Both the position numbers and the translations under genes were made by a program. The notes under the pieces are model-generated. The model ran no database searches and was not told the origin of the DNA. It saw only the letters and a list, made by a program, of their open reading frames with translations. Positions 1 through 5,414 of a stretch of 5,414 bases of DNA are shown piece after piece (position 1 is the stretch's first letter; each line of letters starts with the position of its first letter). Location of the stretch: NCBI GenBank assembly GCA_023139255.1, contig JAGLNY010000044.1, positions 1 to 5,414 of the forward strand. Reading direction: 5' to 3'. The DNA is from Spirochaetales bacterium. GTDB taxonomy: Bacteria > Spirochaetota > Spirochaetia > JABMQR01.

Positions 1-627
1 GTCCATTGAGAGGTTTTTCAAGCCGTCACCAACAAACTCCATTGAGCGGTACAGGGCGCCATCAACCCCGATCATACCGATAATATGAAGGATAACATCT
101 TTCCCGCCAATCCATTTTCCCGGTGTGCCGACAAGATTGAATTTTATAGCAGAGGGCACCTTAAACCAGGCTTTGCCAGTTGCCATACCGGCCGCCATAT
201 CGGTACTCCCTACTCCTGTGGAAAATGCCCCGAGAGCCCCGTAGGTGCAAGTATGTGAATCTGCGCCAATAACCAGGTTCCCGGCAGTAACCAATCCCTT
301 CTCCGGCAGAAGCACATGCTCAATACCCATCTCACCAATTTCAAAATAATTTTCGATCTCTTTTTCGTGCGCAAATTCCCTGATATATTTACACTGTTCA
401 GCAGCCATAATATCCTTATTCGGTGTAAAGTGATCCGGGACGATGGCAATTTTAGTCTTGTCAAAGACCTCATCAACCCCGATTTTCCCGAATTCCGTAA
501 CGGCTACAGGAGTAGTAACATCATTCCCCAGTACGAGATCCAGATTGGCCAGGATTAGTTGCCCGGCCCGGACAGAATCGAGTCCAGCATGTGCTGCAAG
601 AACCTTCTGTGTCATAGTCATGCCCAT
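1..627 (-). CDS. leuC: 3-isopropylmalate dehydratase large subunit (LeuC/homoaconitase family), N-terminal 209 residues
   Basis: This gene runs off the left edge; only its 5' half is present. The product is the iron-sulfur subunit of the isomerase that converts 2-isopropylmalate to 3-isopropylmalate with LeuD; in a CimA-containing pathway it usually also isomerises citramalate. Visible motifs are PDHFTPNKD (about residues 64-72) and GADSHTCTYGALGAF (about 121-135), in which Cys127 is the first of the three [4Fe-4S] cysteines. The other two cysteines would lie outside the window. The sequence resembles the shorter LeuC type of roughly 420 residues, so about half is seen. Three in-frame ATGs begin it (627, 621, 615). 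The first is chosen because AAGGAG (complement of 634-639) sits 6 bases upstream. It follows cimA by 73 bases, with a terminator-like hairpin between. Family call is firm; exact substrate range is inferred from the neighbours. Confidence 0.95.
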   Translation of the reverse strand, partial: MGMTMTQKVLAAHAGLDSVRAGQLILANLDLVLGNDVTTPVAVTEFGKIGVDEVFDKTKIAIVPDHFTPNKDIMAAEQCKYIREFAHEKEIENYFEIGEMGIEHVLLPEKGLVTAGNLVIGADSHTCTYGALGAFSTGVGSTDMAAGMATGKAWFKVPSAIKFNLVGTPGKWIGGKDVILHIIGMIGVDGALYRSMEFVGDGLKNLSMD

Positions 628-672
628 GTAATTCTCCTTAAATTGCTTACTGCTGAGCCAATTTCATAATTC

Positions 673-698
673 AAAAAAACCAAGTCGAAGATTTGGTT
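673..698 (-). terminator. Terminator-like hairpin with T7 tract between cimA and leuC
   Basis: On the minus strand, directly after the cimA stop, AACCAA pairs with TTGGTT (arms 693-698 and 678-683), and two more pairs form inside after one A-C mismatch. A run of seven T follows (complement of 673-679). No T tract follows on the plus strand, so it acts only in the operon direction. The stem is short and only moderately stable, so partial termination or attenuation between cimA and leuC is more likely than a full stop. That it works is inference. Confidence 0.5.
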
Positions 699-700
699 CA

Positions 701-2305
701 TTATAAGGAAATTGGCTCCGGATCATGCAGGTTTTCTGCATCTTTCAATAATTTATACTCAATTGAATCCACAAGCGCTATCCAGCTTGCGTCAATAATA
801 TCCGTTGAGACACCTACCGTTGTCCATGAATCCTCACCATCTGTTGATTCCATTAACACACGGACACGTGCTGCACTGGCTTCCTTCTGATCCAGTACTC
901 TTACTTTGTAATCAGTCAGGTAGACATCTTTTAAAACCGGATAAAACACCTCAAGGGCTTTTCTCAGTGCTTTGTCGAGAGCGTTAACCGGCCCATCACC
1001 CTGTGCAGCTGCTATCTCAACCTTTCCGCTGACCATGATTTTAATCATTGCCATGCTGCTCAGTCCCTCTTCAACGGGGGGCTGCTCGCCGATAACCTTA
1101 AAATGGTCAAGTTTAAAAAACGGTGTATATTTCCCCAGATGTTTGCTGATTATCAAATCAAACGAACTATCAGCTCCCTCAAACTGATACCCTTCCATCT
1201 CCAACTCTTTCAGTCGGGCCAGGATTGCTTTTGTTTCAGGGGATTCCTTCGTCAATTCAGGGGAAATTTTATGTATCCTCTTAAGCACCATACTGCGTCC
1301 CGCAACCTCCGACATAAGCATCCTGCGTTCATTCCCGACAACGGAAGGATCCACATGCTCAAAAGAGGCGGAGTTTTTTGAGACACCGTCAATATGCATT
1401 CCCCCTTTGTGGGTAAATGCACTTTTCCCGACATACGGCATTCCATGGGGTATTGAGATGTTTGCAATTTCGGCAATTTTTCTTGCCTCATGAGTTAAAC
1501 GACGCAATGATTCATCAGAGATACAGGAATACCCTTTTTTCAGCTGCAGAGTTGGGATAAGAACAGAGAGATTTGCATTCCCGCATCTTTCCCCAAATCC
1601 CACTAAAGTACCCTGGACATGTGACGCCCCGGCCTCAACTGCCATAAGTGAATTTGCCTCGGCCATTCCTGAGTCATTATGTGTATGAATACCGATTTTC
1701 GTGTCCGGGAATTTACTGATAACATCCTTGGTAATAGTATAGATCTCAAACGGCAATACACCGCCGTTTGTATCACAAAGCACAAGGCATTCAGCTCCGC
1801 CTTCCAGCCCTGCCTCAAGCGACTTCAAGGCATATTCCGGGTTTGCTTTGTATCCATCATAAAAATGCTCGGCATCAAATATCACCTTTTTCCCGCGTTC
1901 CTGAAAGAAGGCTATAGTATCCCGTATCATGGCCAGATTTTCATTAAGGCTCGTCCTGATAATATCCGTAACATGAAAATCCCATGATTTCCCAAAAATA
2001 ACCACCACAGGGGTCTCTGCTTTCAGTAGAGACTGTACATTTTTATCTTCCTCTGCAGTAATACCCCAACGCCTTGTACTCCCGAAAGCGGCGAGCTTTG
2101 TATGCTTCAGTTCCATTCCCACTGCCATGTGAAAAAATTCCAGGTCTTTCGGGTTTGAGCCGGGATTCCCTGCCTCAACATAGGAAACACCCATTTCATC
2201 AAGCGCCTGCAATATATTCAACTTATCATGCACTGAGAACGATATGCCTTCAGCCTGTGCCCCGTCACGCAGGGTCGAGTCAAAAATCTCAATGTTCTGT
2301 TTCAT
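701..2305 (-). CDS. cimA: (R)-citramalate synthase, 534 residues
   Basis: It condenses pyruvate with acetyl-CoA to (R)-citramalate, the first step of the threonine-independent route to 2-oxobutyrate and isoleucine, in the cytoplasm. The N-terminal HMGL-like TIM barrel shows FDSTLRDGAQ (residues 8-17, metal/substrate site), DAEHFYDGYK (144-153), HTHND (207-211, metal ligands), GFGERCGNANL (236-246) and KGGMHIDGVSKN (300-311). The DAEHF and GGMHIDGV forms are those of the CimA subfamily, not of LeuA. A C-terminal LeuA-type regulatory domain (about 405-534) carries GDGPVNALDKAL. Length fits the roughly 530-residue CimA family. The start at 2305 is preferred over an in-frame ATG at 2317 because GAGGA lies 5 bases upstream, whereas the upstream ATG overlaps that site. 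It overlaps leuA by 17 bases, so coupling is likely. A function limited to leucine synthesis is unlikely, since a normal leuA is adjacent. Confidence 0.93.
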   Translation of the reverse strand: MKQNIEIFDSTLRDGAQAEGISFSVHDKLNILQALDEMGVSYVEAGNPGSNPKDLEFFHMAVGMELKHTKLAAFGSTRRWGITAEEDKNVQSLLKAETPVVVIFGKSWDFHVTDIIRTSLNENLAMIRDTIAFFQERGKKVIFDAEHFYDGYKANPEYALKSLEAGLEGGAECLVLCDTNGGVLPFEIYTITKDVISKFPDTKIGIHTHNDSGMAEANSLMAVEAGASHVQGTLVGFGERCGNANLSVLIPTLQLKKGYSCISDESLRRLTHEARKIAEIANISIPHGMPYVGKSAFTHKGGMHIDGVSKNSASFEHVDPSVVGNERRMLMSEVAGRSMVLKRIHKISPELTKESPETKAILARLKELEMEGYQFEGADSSFDLIISKHLGKYTPFFKLDHFKVIGEQPPVEEGLSSMAMIKIMVSGKVEIAAAQGDGPVNALDKALRKALEVFYPVLKDVYLTDYKVRVLDQKEASAARVRVLMESTDGEDSWTTVGVSTDIIDASWIALVDSIEYKLLKDAENLHDPEPISL

Positions 2306-3815
2306 ATTTTTCCTCATGTATCATGTTATTTACTGCAAAAAGGTAGGCTTTAATACTCGCACCGATAACATCGGTACTTACACCACGTCCTTTATAAGTT
2401 TTTCCGTCACGGCTCACCCGTACCGAGACTTCCCCTTGGGCATCCTTTCCCTCAGTAACCGCATGAATCACATACTCTTCCAGGGTAAATGAGATTCCCG
2501 TAATTCGCTCAATTGCATTAAATGCAGCATCTACCGGACCATCCCCCGTTGAGACGTCCTCATAATTCTTTTTATCTTTAGTCAGTATAACTGCTGCTGT
2601 TGCGGTAATGGTATTCCCGGAGTTAACGACATATTGATTCAAAATGTAGGTTGGGATCATCAGGGTACTTCGTGTATCCATGAGCGCCTCAAGGTCACGG
2701 TCGGTAACAGTTTTTTTCCTGTCTGCAAGATCCTTGAACTGGGCAAAGACCTCATCCATTACCGATTTTTCTGTGGTATACCCAAGCTCTTTCATCCTTT
2801 CCACAAATGCATGCCGACCTGAATGCTTTCCAAGAACCATGGTATTTCGATGGAGACCGATAGATTCCGGCGTCATGATTTCATAGGTTGAAGCATGTGC
2901 CATCATACCATGCTGGTGAATACCTGCTTCATGGGCAAAAGCATTGGCTCCTACAATTGCTTTGTTGGGCTGTACCAAAACACCGGTTATAGTTGAGAGC
3001 AACCTGCTGGTTTTATGGATCCGGGTCGTATCTATGGAGAAATCGACATTATACTGATCACGTCTTGTTTTCAGGGACATAATCAGCTCCTCAAGCGCGG
3101 CGTTGCCCGCTCTCTCACCAATCCCGTTTACGGTACATTCAAGCTGTACAGCTCCCTCACGAACTGCTTCGAGAGTGTTTGCCACAGCAAGCCCGAGATC
3201 ATTGTGACAGTGAACGGAGATTACTGCTTTATCGATATTGGGAACATTATTCCGAATTCCCCGTATCAAAGCACCGAATTCCTTTGGGGTTGTATACCCA
3301 ACGGTATCAGGTATGTTTATAATCCGGGCACCGGCATCTATTACCGCCTCAAATATTCTGTAAAGAAACTCCTGGCTGCTTCTGGATGCATCTTCTGCTG
3401 AAAATTCCACCTCAGGGCAAAGGTTCCTTGCATATGCCACCATAGAGGCAGCCTGCTGCAGAACATCCTCAGGCTGCATTTTCAGTTTATACTCCATATG
3501 AATATCCGAGGTGGCGATAAATGTATGGATTCTCGGCTTCACTGCACTCCTCAAAGCCTTCCACGATGCATCAATATCTTTTTTCAGCGATCGTGACAAA
3601 CTTGCGACAGTGCACTCTTTAATGAGATCAGATACAGCCTCAATAGCAGCTGAATCGCCGGGTGAAGCAATGGCAAACCCTGCTTCTATAACATTAACTT
3701 TTAGGATCTCAAGCTGGCGTGCAAGCCGGACTTTTTCCTCCAGGTTCATGCTGTATCCGGGAGCCTGTTCGCCATCCCGTAAGGTTGTGTCAAAAATTTG
3801 TATTTGATTCGCCAT
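2289..3815 (-). CDS. leuA: 2-isopropylmalate synthase, 508 residues
   Basis: It condenses 2-ketoisovalerate with acetyl-CoA, the committed step of leucine synthesis. The catalytic barrel shows FDTTLRDGEQAPG (residues 8-20, with Arg13 and metal-ligand Asp14), IEAGF (43-47), HCHNDLGLA (202-210, metal-ligand histidines), NGIGERAGNAALEE (230-243), AHEAGIHQHG (294-303) and GKHSGRHA (329-336). The C-terminal leucine-sensing regulatory domain is present (about 385-500), with GDGPVDAAFNAIERI (424-438) and STDVIGASIKAYLFAVNN (480-497), so feedback inhibition by leucine is expected. Length and motif order are typical of the bacterial short LeuA type. The start has a strong Shine-Dalgarno, GGGGAGGAG (complement of 3822-3830), 6 bases upstream. 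It lies 31 bases after ilvC, with no visible terminator, and its last six codons overlap the cimA start region. Confidence 0.96.
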   Translation of the reverse strand: MANQIQIFDTTLRDGEQAPGYSMNLEEKVRLARQLEILKVNVIEAGFAIASPGDSAAIEAVSDLIKECTVASLSRSLKKDIDASWKALRSAVKPRIHTFIATSDIHMEYKLKMQPEDVLQQAASMVAYARNLCPEVEFSAEDASRSSQEFLYRIFEAVIDAGARIINIPDTVGYTTPKEFGALIRGIRNNVPNIDKAVISVHCHNDLGLAVANTLEAVREGAVQLECTVNGIGERAGNAALEELIMSLKTRRDQYNVDFSIDTTRIHKTSRLLSTITGVLVQPNKAIVGANAFAHEAGIHQHGMMAHASTYEIMTPESIGLHRNTMVLGKHSGRHAFVERMKELGYTTEKSVMDEVFAQFKDLADRKKTVTDRDLEALMDTRSTLMIPTYILNQYVVNSGNTITATAAVILTKDKKNYEDVSTGDGPVDAAFNAIERITGISFTLEEYVIHAVTEGKDAQGEVSVRVSRDGKTYKGRGVSTDVIGASIKAYLFAVNNMIHEEKYETEH

Positions 3816-3846
3816 AATGTTCTCCTCCCCATCATCTGATGGAATG

Positions 3847-4839
3847 CTATTTTTTCGGCCAGTTCATGAATGAACGCATTTTTTTACCGGTCTCAGTCAT
3901 AAGATGATCCTGTTCCATACGTTTCCTGGCATTGTAAAAAGGTCTGTTAATCTGGTTCTCAAGCATCCAGTTCCGCGCAAAAGTACCGTCCTGGATCTCT
4001 GTGAGAACATTTTTCATCTCTTTGCGTGTCTCTTTTGTGATAATTTTGCGGCCGGTCATATAATCCCCGTATTCTGCCGTGTCACTGATAGAGGAGCGCA
4101 TAGATTCCAGCCCGCCCTGATAGATTAAATCAACGGTCAGCTTCAGTTCATGACAGCACTCAAAATATGCTATTTCAGGGTTATACCCGGCTTCTACCAG
4201 CGTATCAAAACCAGCCTTTATCAACTCAGAAACACCGCCGCAAAGAACTGTCTGTTCCCCGAAAAGATCGGTTTCTGTCTCTTCCTTAAATGTTGTCTCA
4301 ATAATACCTGCCCGGGCTCCACCGATTCCTGCAATGTATGCGAGTGCAATACTTTCCGAATCCCCCGAAGGATCCTGATGAACAGCTAGTAGACAGGGTA
4401 CTCCTTTCCCCGCCTTAAACTGGCTTCTTACTGTTACCCCGATTCCTTTGGGAGCCATAAGGATAACATTAATATCATCCGGAGGGGTAATTTGTCCAAA
4501 ATGGATATTAAACCCATGGGCAAAAGCAAGATAATTTCCTGCTGTCAAATTTAGTTTAATGCTCTCCTCATACAATGCAGCCTGCTTTTCATCATTGATC
4601 AGGATCATAATAACGTCAGCCGCGGCAGCTGCCTCCGCTGCAACAAGAACCTTCAGTCCAGCCTTCTCAGCTTTCTTCCAGGATTTGCTCCCATTGTACA
4701 AACCGACAATTACATCAACCCCGGATTCATGGAGATTTAACGCATGTGCATGTCCCTGGTTCCCATACCCAATTATTGCTACTGTTTTCCCATCGAGAAG
4801 ATGTAGATTTGTGTCGCTTTCTAAATAAGTTTTTCCCAT
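3847..4839 (-). CDS. ilvC: Ketol-acid reductoisomerase, class I, 330 residues
   Basis: It isomerises and reduces acetolactate (valine/leucine) and acetohydroxybutyrate (isoleucine) with Mg2+ and NAD(P)H. The N-terminal Rossmann fold shows GYGNQGHAHALNL (residues 24-36), followed by the cofactor loop GLYNGSKSW (46-54). The Arg usual at the first loop position is Tyr48, but both phosphate-binding serines (51, 53) remain, favouring NADPH. Catalytic features are His108 in AHGFNIHFGQ, Asp191 and Glu195 in TDLFGEQ, Glu227 and Glu231 around CCHE, and SISDTAEYGD (250-259). The common PKGPGHTVR motif reads PKGIGVTVR (130-138). Length fits class I. The start at 4839 is chosen because AAGGAG (complement of 4847-4852) is 7 bases upstream. 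In-frame ATGs at 4845 (1 base from that site) and 4866 (inside a leader hairpin) fit poorly and would add residues not seen at the family's N terminus. Confidence 0.96.
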   Translation of the reverse strand: MGKTYLESDTNLHLLDGKTVAIIGYGNQGHAHALNLHESGVDVIVGLYNGSKSWKKAEKAGLKVLVAAEAAAAADVIMILINDEKQAALYEESIKLNLTAGNYLAFAHGFNIHFGQITPPDDINVILMAPKGIGVTVRSQFKAGKGVPCLLAVHQDPSGDSESIALAYIAGIGGARAGIIETTFKEETETDLFGEQTVLCGGVSELIKAGFDTLVEAGYNPEIAYFECCHELKLTVDLIYQGGLESMRSSISDTAEYGDYMTGRKIITKETRKEMKNVLTEIQDGTFARNWMLENQINRPFYNARKRMEQDHLMTETGKKMRSFMNWPKK

Positions 4840-4853
4840 TTTCATGCTCCTTG

Positions 4854-4878
4854 GAATAAGACGCAAAGCATCTTATTC
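4854..4878 (-). promoter_or_regulatory. Stable hairpin abutting the ilvC ribosome binding site
   Basis: On the minus strand an 11-pair stem (one G-U pair) with a TTT loop is formed by arms 4868-4878 and 4854-4864. The RNA helix ends one base before the AAGGAG of ilvC (complement of 4847-4852). It has no T tract after it, so it is not an intrinsic terminator. Its position suggests control of ribosome access, or mRNA protection. Its left arm shares four bases with another possible hairpin at 4875-4889, so the two cannot coexist fully. Confidence 0.6.
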
Positions 4879-4889
4879 TTAAAAAGAAT
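4875..4889 (-). promoter_or_regulatory. Alternative small hairpin overlapping the RBS-proximal stem
   Basis: ATTCTT pairs with AAGAAT across a TTT loop on the minus strand (arms 4884-4889 and 4875-4880). It overlaps the RBS-proximal hairpin by 4875-4878 and the right arm of a long-range pairing by 4887-4889, placing it in the middle of a chain of exclusive pairings. The stop codon of the Val/Leu/Ile-rich leader ORF (4879-4881) is inside it. The stem is AT-rich and could be chance. Confidence 0.35.
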
Positions 4890-4980
4890 GAATGCACTGA
4901 AAAAACCAATACCGAACAAAAACATATACTATATATAGTGTAATAGATAGTACGAAGTGCCGATATTTGGTGGCATTCAT
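4879..4980 (-). CDS. Candidate leader peptide, 33 residues, rich in Val/Leu/Ile
   Basis: A short ORF in the ilvN-ilvC gap starts ATG at 4980 and stops with TAA at 4879-4881, 26 bases before the ilvC Shine-Dalgarno. It begins MNATKYRHF and then reads VLSITLYIVYVFV (residues 10-22), in which 8 of 13 codons are branched-chain (GTA, CTA, ATT, CTA, ATA, GTA, GTT, GTT); a ninth, Ile30, lies near the end. This is the composition expected of an attenuation leader for an ilv/leu operon, where ribosome stalling at these codons would report charged tRNA supply. A possible ribosome site, AGGGA, lies 9 bases upstream but within a hairpin (4985-5010). Its start overlaps the stop of another mini-ORF as ATGA. 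AT-rich DNA readily yields hydrophobic codons, so this remains a candidate; no homology is recognised. Confidence 0.45.
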   Translation of the reverse strand: MNATKYRHFVLSITLYIVYVFVRYWFFQCIHSF

Positions 4981-4981
4981 T
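4887..4981 (-). repeat. Long-range inverted repeat enclosing the leader ORF
   Basis: On the minus strand AATGAATGC (complement of 4973-4981) is perfectly complementary to GCATTCATT (complement of 4887-4895), a 9-bp pairing around a 77-base interior. The left arm covers the leader ORF start codon. The right arm is followed by C and five T (complement of 4881-4885), giving a weak terminator-like look. The right arm also competes with the small hairpin at 4875-4889. Inside it lies a 12-bp perfect palindrome, ACTATATATAGT (4928-4939). Confidence 0.4.
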
Positions 4982-5024
4982 TTGTGAGTTCCCTTTTTTC
5001 AGGGAACTCAAGAATACAGTACAT
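4977..5024 (-). CDS. Possible second mini-ORF, 15 residues, upstream of the leader peptide
   Basis: ATG at 5024 opens a 15-codon frame reading MYCILEFPEKRELTK and ending in TGA at 4977-4979. The stop overlaps the ATG of the Val/Leu/Ile-rich ORF (ATGA, 4977-4980). Its codons run through the whole 4985-5010 hairpin, so translating it would melt that stem and could expose the ribosome site of the next ORF. No convincing Shine-Dalgarno is seen before it, and it is short enough to be chance. Confidence 0.2.
   Translation of the reverse strand: MYCILEFPEKRELTK
4985..5010 (-). promoter_or_regulatory. 10-bp leader hairpin
   Basis: TGAGTTCCCT pairs perfectly with AGGGAACTCA across a 6-base loop, GAAAAA on the minus strand (arms 5001-5010 and 4985-4994). 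No T tract follows the stem on either strand, so it is not a terminator. The right arm holds AGGGA, the only plausible ribosome site for the leader ORF starting at 4980. This suggests that the hairpin limits initiation there. An operator for a DNA-binding protein is an alternative reading. Confidence 0.55.
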
Positions 5025-5040
5025 AATTCGTTTACTTGAA

Positions 5041-5071
5041 GATCTTTCAAAATTCCTAATTTTGAAAGATC
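5041..5071 (-). promoter_or_regulatory. Perfect 14-bp inverted repeat with 3-nt loop
   Basis: Arms 5041-5054 and 5058-5071 (GATCTTTCAAAATT and its complement) are perfect, with only three bases between, the strongest structure in the gap. As minus-strand RNA the loop is AGG. Neither side is followed by a T tract, so it is not an intrinsic terminator. It lies about 35-65 bases into the leader if the promoter at 5113-5140 is used, so it could be a structural leader element, a protein binding site on DNA or RNA, or a processing/stability element. Its function is unknown. Confidence 0.6.
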
Positions 5072-5105
5072 GGCCTATTAGTAAGTTTTTTGATGAAACA
5101 ATATA

Positions 5106-5122
5106 TGCTTATCTTATAAGCA
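5106..5122. repeat. Perfect 7-bp inverted repeat overlapping the putative -10
   Basis: TGCTTAT (5106-5112) and ATAAGCA (5116-5122) are perfect complements around CTT. The repeat covers the putative -10 box of the minus-strand promoter, so it could be an operator, or an AT-rich hairpin just after ilvN. It is short and its role is not shown by sequence alone. Confidence 0.35.
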
Positions 5123-5140
5123 ATTACTCAATCTTTTCAA
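5113..5140 (-). promoter_or_regulatory. Putative sigma70-type promoter for ilvC-leuA-cimA
   Basis: On the minus strand TTGAAA (complement of 5135-5140) is followed after 16 bases by TATAAG (complement of 5113-5118); each matches its consensus at 5 of 6 positions. It lies 20 bases downstream of the ilvN stop, and transcription would begin near 5104-5106. This would give ilvC a leader of roughly 265 bases containing all the hairpins and mini-ORFs. Since the DNA is AT-rich, chance matches are possible, and read-through from ilvN may coexist. Confidence 0.4.
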
Positions 5141-5159
5141 AAAACTTAAAAAGGAATTT

Positions 5160-5414
5160 TCAGTAGGAAGATTGAAGCATTTCCTCATTAAGTGTTTCCG
5201 ATCCTCTTCCTATTGCGGTTAGCCCTGTCCGAACAATCTCAAGAATCCCATGCGGTTCAAGCAGCTGTACAAAAGCGGAGTTTTTATCCTGGTCCCCTGT
5301 TATCTGCATGGTTATGGAGTCAGGAGTGACATCCACAATTTTTGCCTTGAAAATATCGGCTACTTCCACTACATTCGCCCGTGCTGCCTGCGGGGCTTTT
5401 ACCTTGATTAACAA
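5160..5414 (-). CDS. ilvN: Acetolactate synthase small (regulatory) subunit, C-terminal part
   Basis: The gene enters from the right edge; only its last 84 codons and TGA are present. The first codon in the window (TTG, complement of 5412-5414) is read here as internal leucine, because LLIKVKA corresponds to the conserved mid-protein LIKV segment of the family, not to a start. Other family features are VADIFKAKIVDV, ITGDQ and LLEPHGILEIVRTGLTAIGRG. Together they form the C-terminal domain of the IlvN/IlvH regulatory subunit. The N-terminal ACT domain, which binds the feedback inhibitor, would be outside the window. The subunit binds and activates the catalytic subunit IlvB, whose gene is expected further upstream. 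The stop is followed by the 320-base leader gap before ilvC, with no clear intrinsic terminator. Whether ilvN and ilvC share one transcript is open. Confidence 0.93.
   Translation of the reverse strand: MLIKVKAPQAARANVVEVADIFKAKIVDVTPDSITMQITGDQDKNSAFVQLLEPHGILEIVRTGLTAIGRGSETLNEEMLQSSY

Noticed and set aside
3829..3842. Inverted repeat CCATCATCTGATGG between ilvC and leuA.
   Set aside because: Six-base arms with a 2-base centre and no T tract; it cannot form a sound hairpin loop and is probably incidental beside the leuA Shine-Dalgarno.
4900..4905. Intrinsic terminator at the T6 run inside the leader ORF (minus strand).
   Set aside because: The only stem that could precede it is a 5-bp ACCAA/TTGGT pairing across more than 50 bases, too weak to support a terminator call.
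4727..5050. Minus-strand 107-codon frame running from the gap into ilvC in another frame.
   Set aside because: It overlaps the N-terminal third of ilvC out of frame and starts with TTG inside the 14-bp inverted repeat. Low-complexity composition and no family match mark it as a shadow frame.
4840..5159. T-box or known amino acid riboswitch in the ilvC leader.
   Set aside because: No T-box consensus (the conserved GGUGG-containing motif on the minus strand) and no recognised riboswitch core were found; GGTGG occurs only on the plus strand near 4969.
4957..5166. Plus-strand ORF of 69 codons (GTG start) across the ilvN-ilvC gap, opposite to the operon.
   Set aside because: It has no convincing ribosome site, is unlike any family I recognise, contains the inverted-repeat arms and runs only to the end of ilvN. 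An open frame of this size in AT-rich leader DNA is plausible by chance.

Overview
The window is a stretch of a branched-chain amino acid biosynthesis operon, entirely on the minus strand. In transcription order (right to left) it holds the 3' end of ilvN (acetolactate synthase small subunit), a 320-base leader-like gap, ilvC (ketol-acid reductoisomerase), leuA (2-isopropylmalate synthase), cimA ((R)-citramalate synthase) and the first half of leuC (isopropylmalate/citramalate isomerase large subunit). All four visible starts have good Shine-Dalgarno sequences. I chose starts from these rather than from the longest open frame, which shortens ilvC by 9 residues and cimA by 4.

Together the genes cover the valine/isoleucine trunk (IlvN, IlvC), the entry to leucine (LeuA) and a threonine-independent entry to isoleucine (CimA makes citramalate from pyruvate and acetyl-CoA). 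LeuC with an off-window LeuD and LeuB would serve both the isopropylmalate and the citramalate branches. leuA and cimA overlap by 17 bases and are probably translationally coupled. A terminator-like hairpin with a T7 tract lies between cimA and leuC and may lower downstream expression.

The non-routine part is 4840-5159, between ilvN and ilvC. It is AT-rich and dense in inverted repeats: a perfect 14-bp stem with a 3-nt loop, a perfect 10-bp stem, and three overlapping, mutually exclusive pairings ending one base before the ilvC Shine-Dalgarno. It also has a sigma70-like promoter just after ilvN and a 33-codon minus-strand ORF in which 8 of 13 consecutive codons are Val, Leu or Ile. This looks like a leader-peptide attenuation or translational control region for ilvC-leuA-cimA. 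No known riboswitch or T-box consensus was recognised in it.

The organism is a bacterium with mid-range GC in genes and AT-rich intergenic DNA, using the citramalate route. The gene order and protein style would fit an anaerobic spirochaete, but deltaproteobacterial or clostridial relatives cannot be excluded from this window. No mobile elements, RNA genes or CRISPR were seen.
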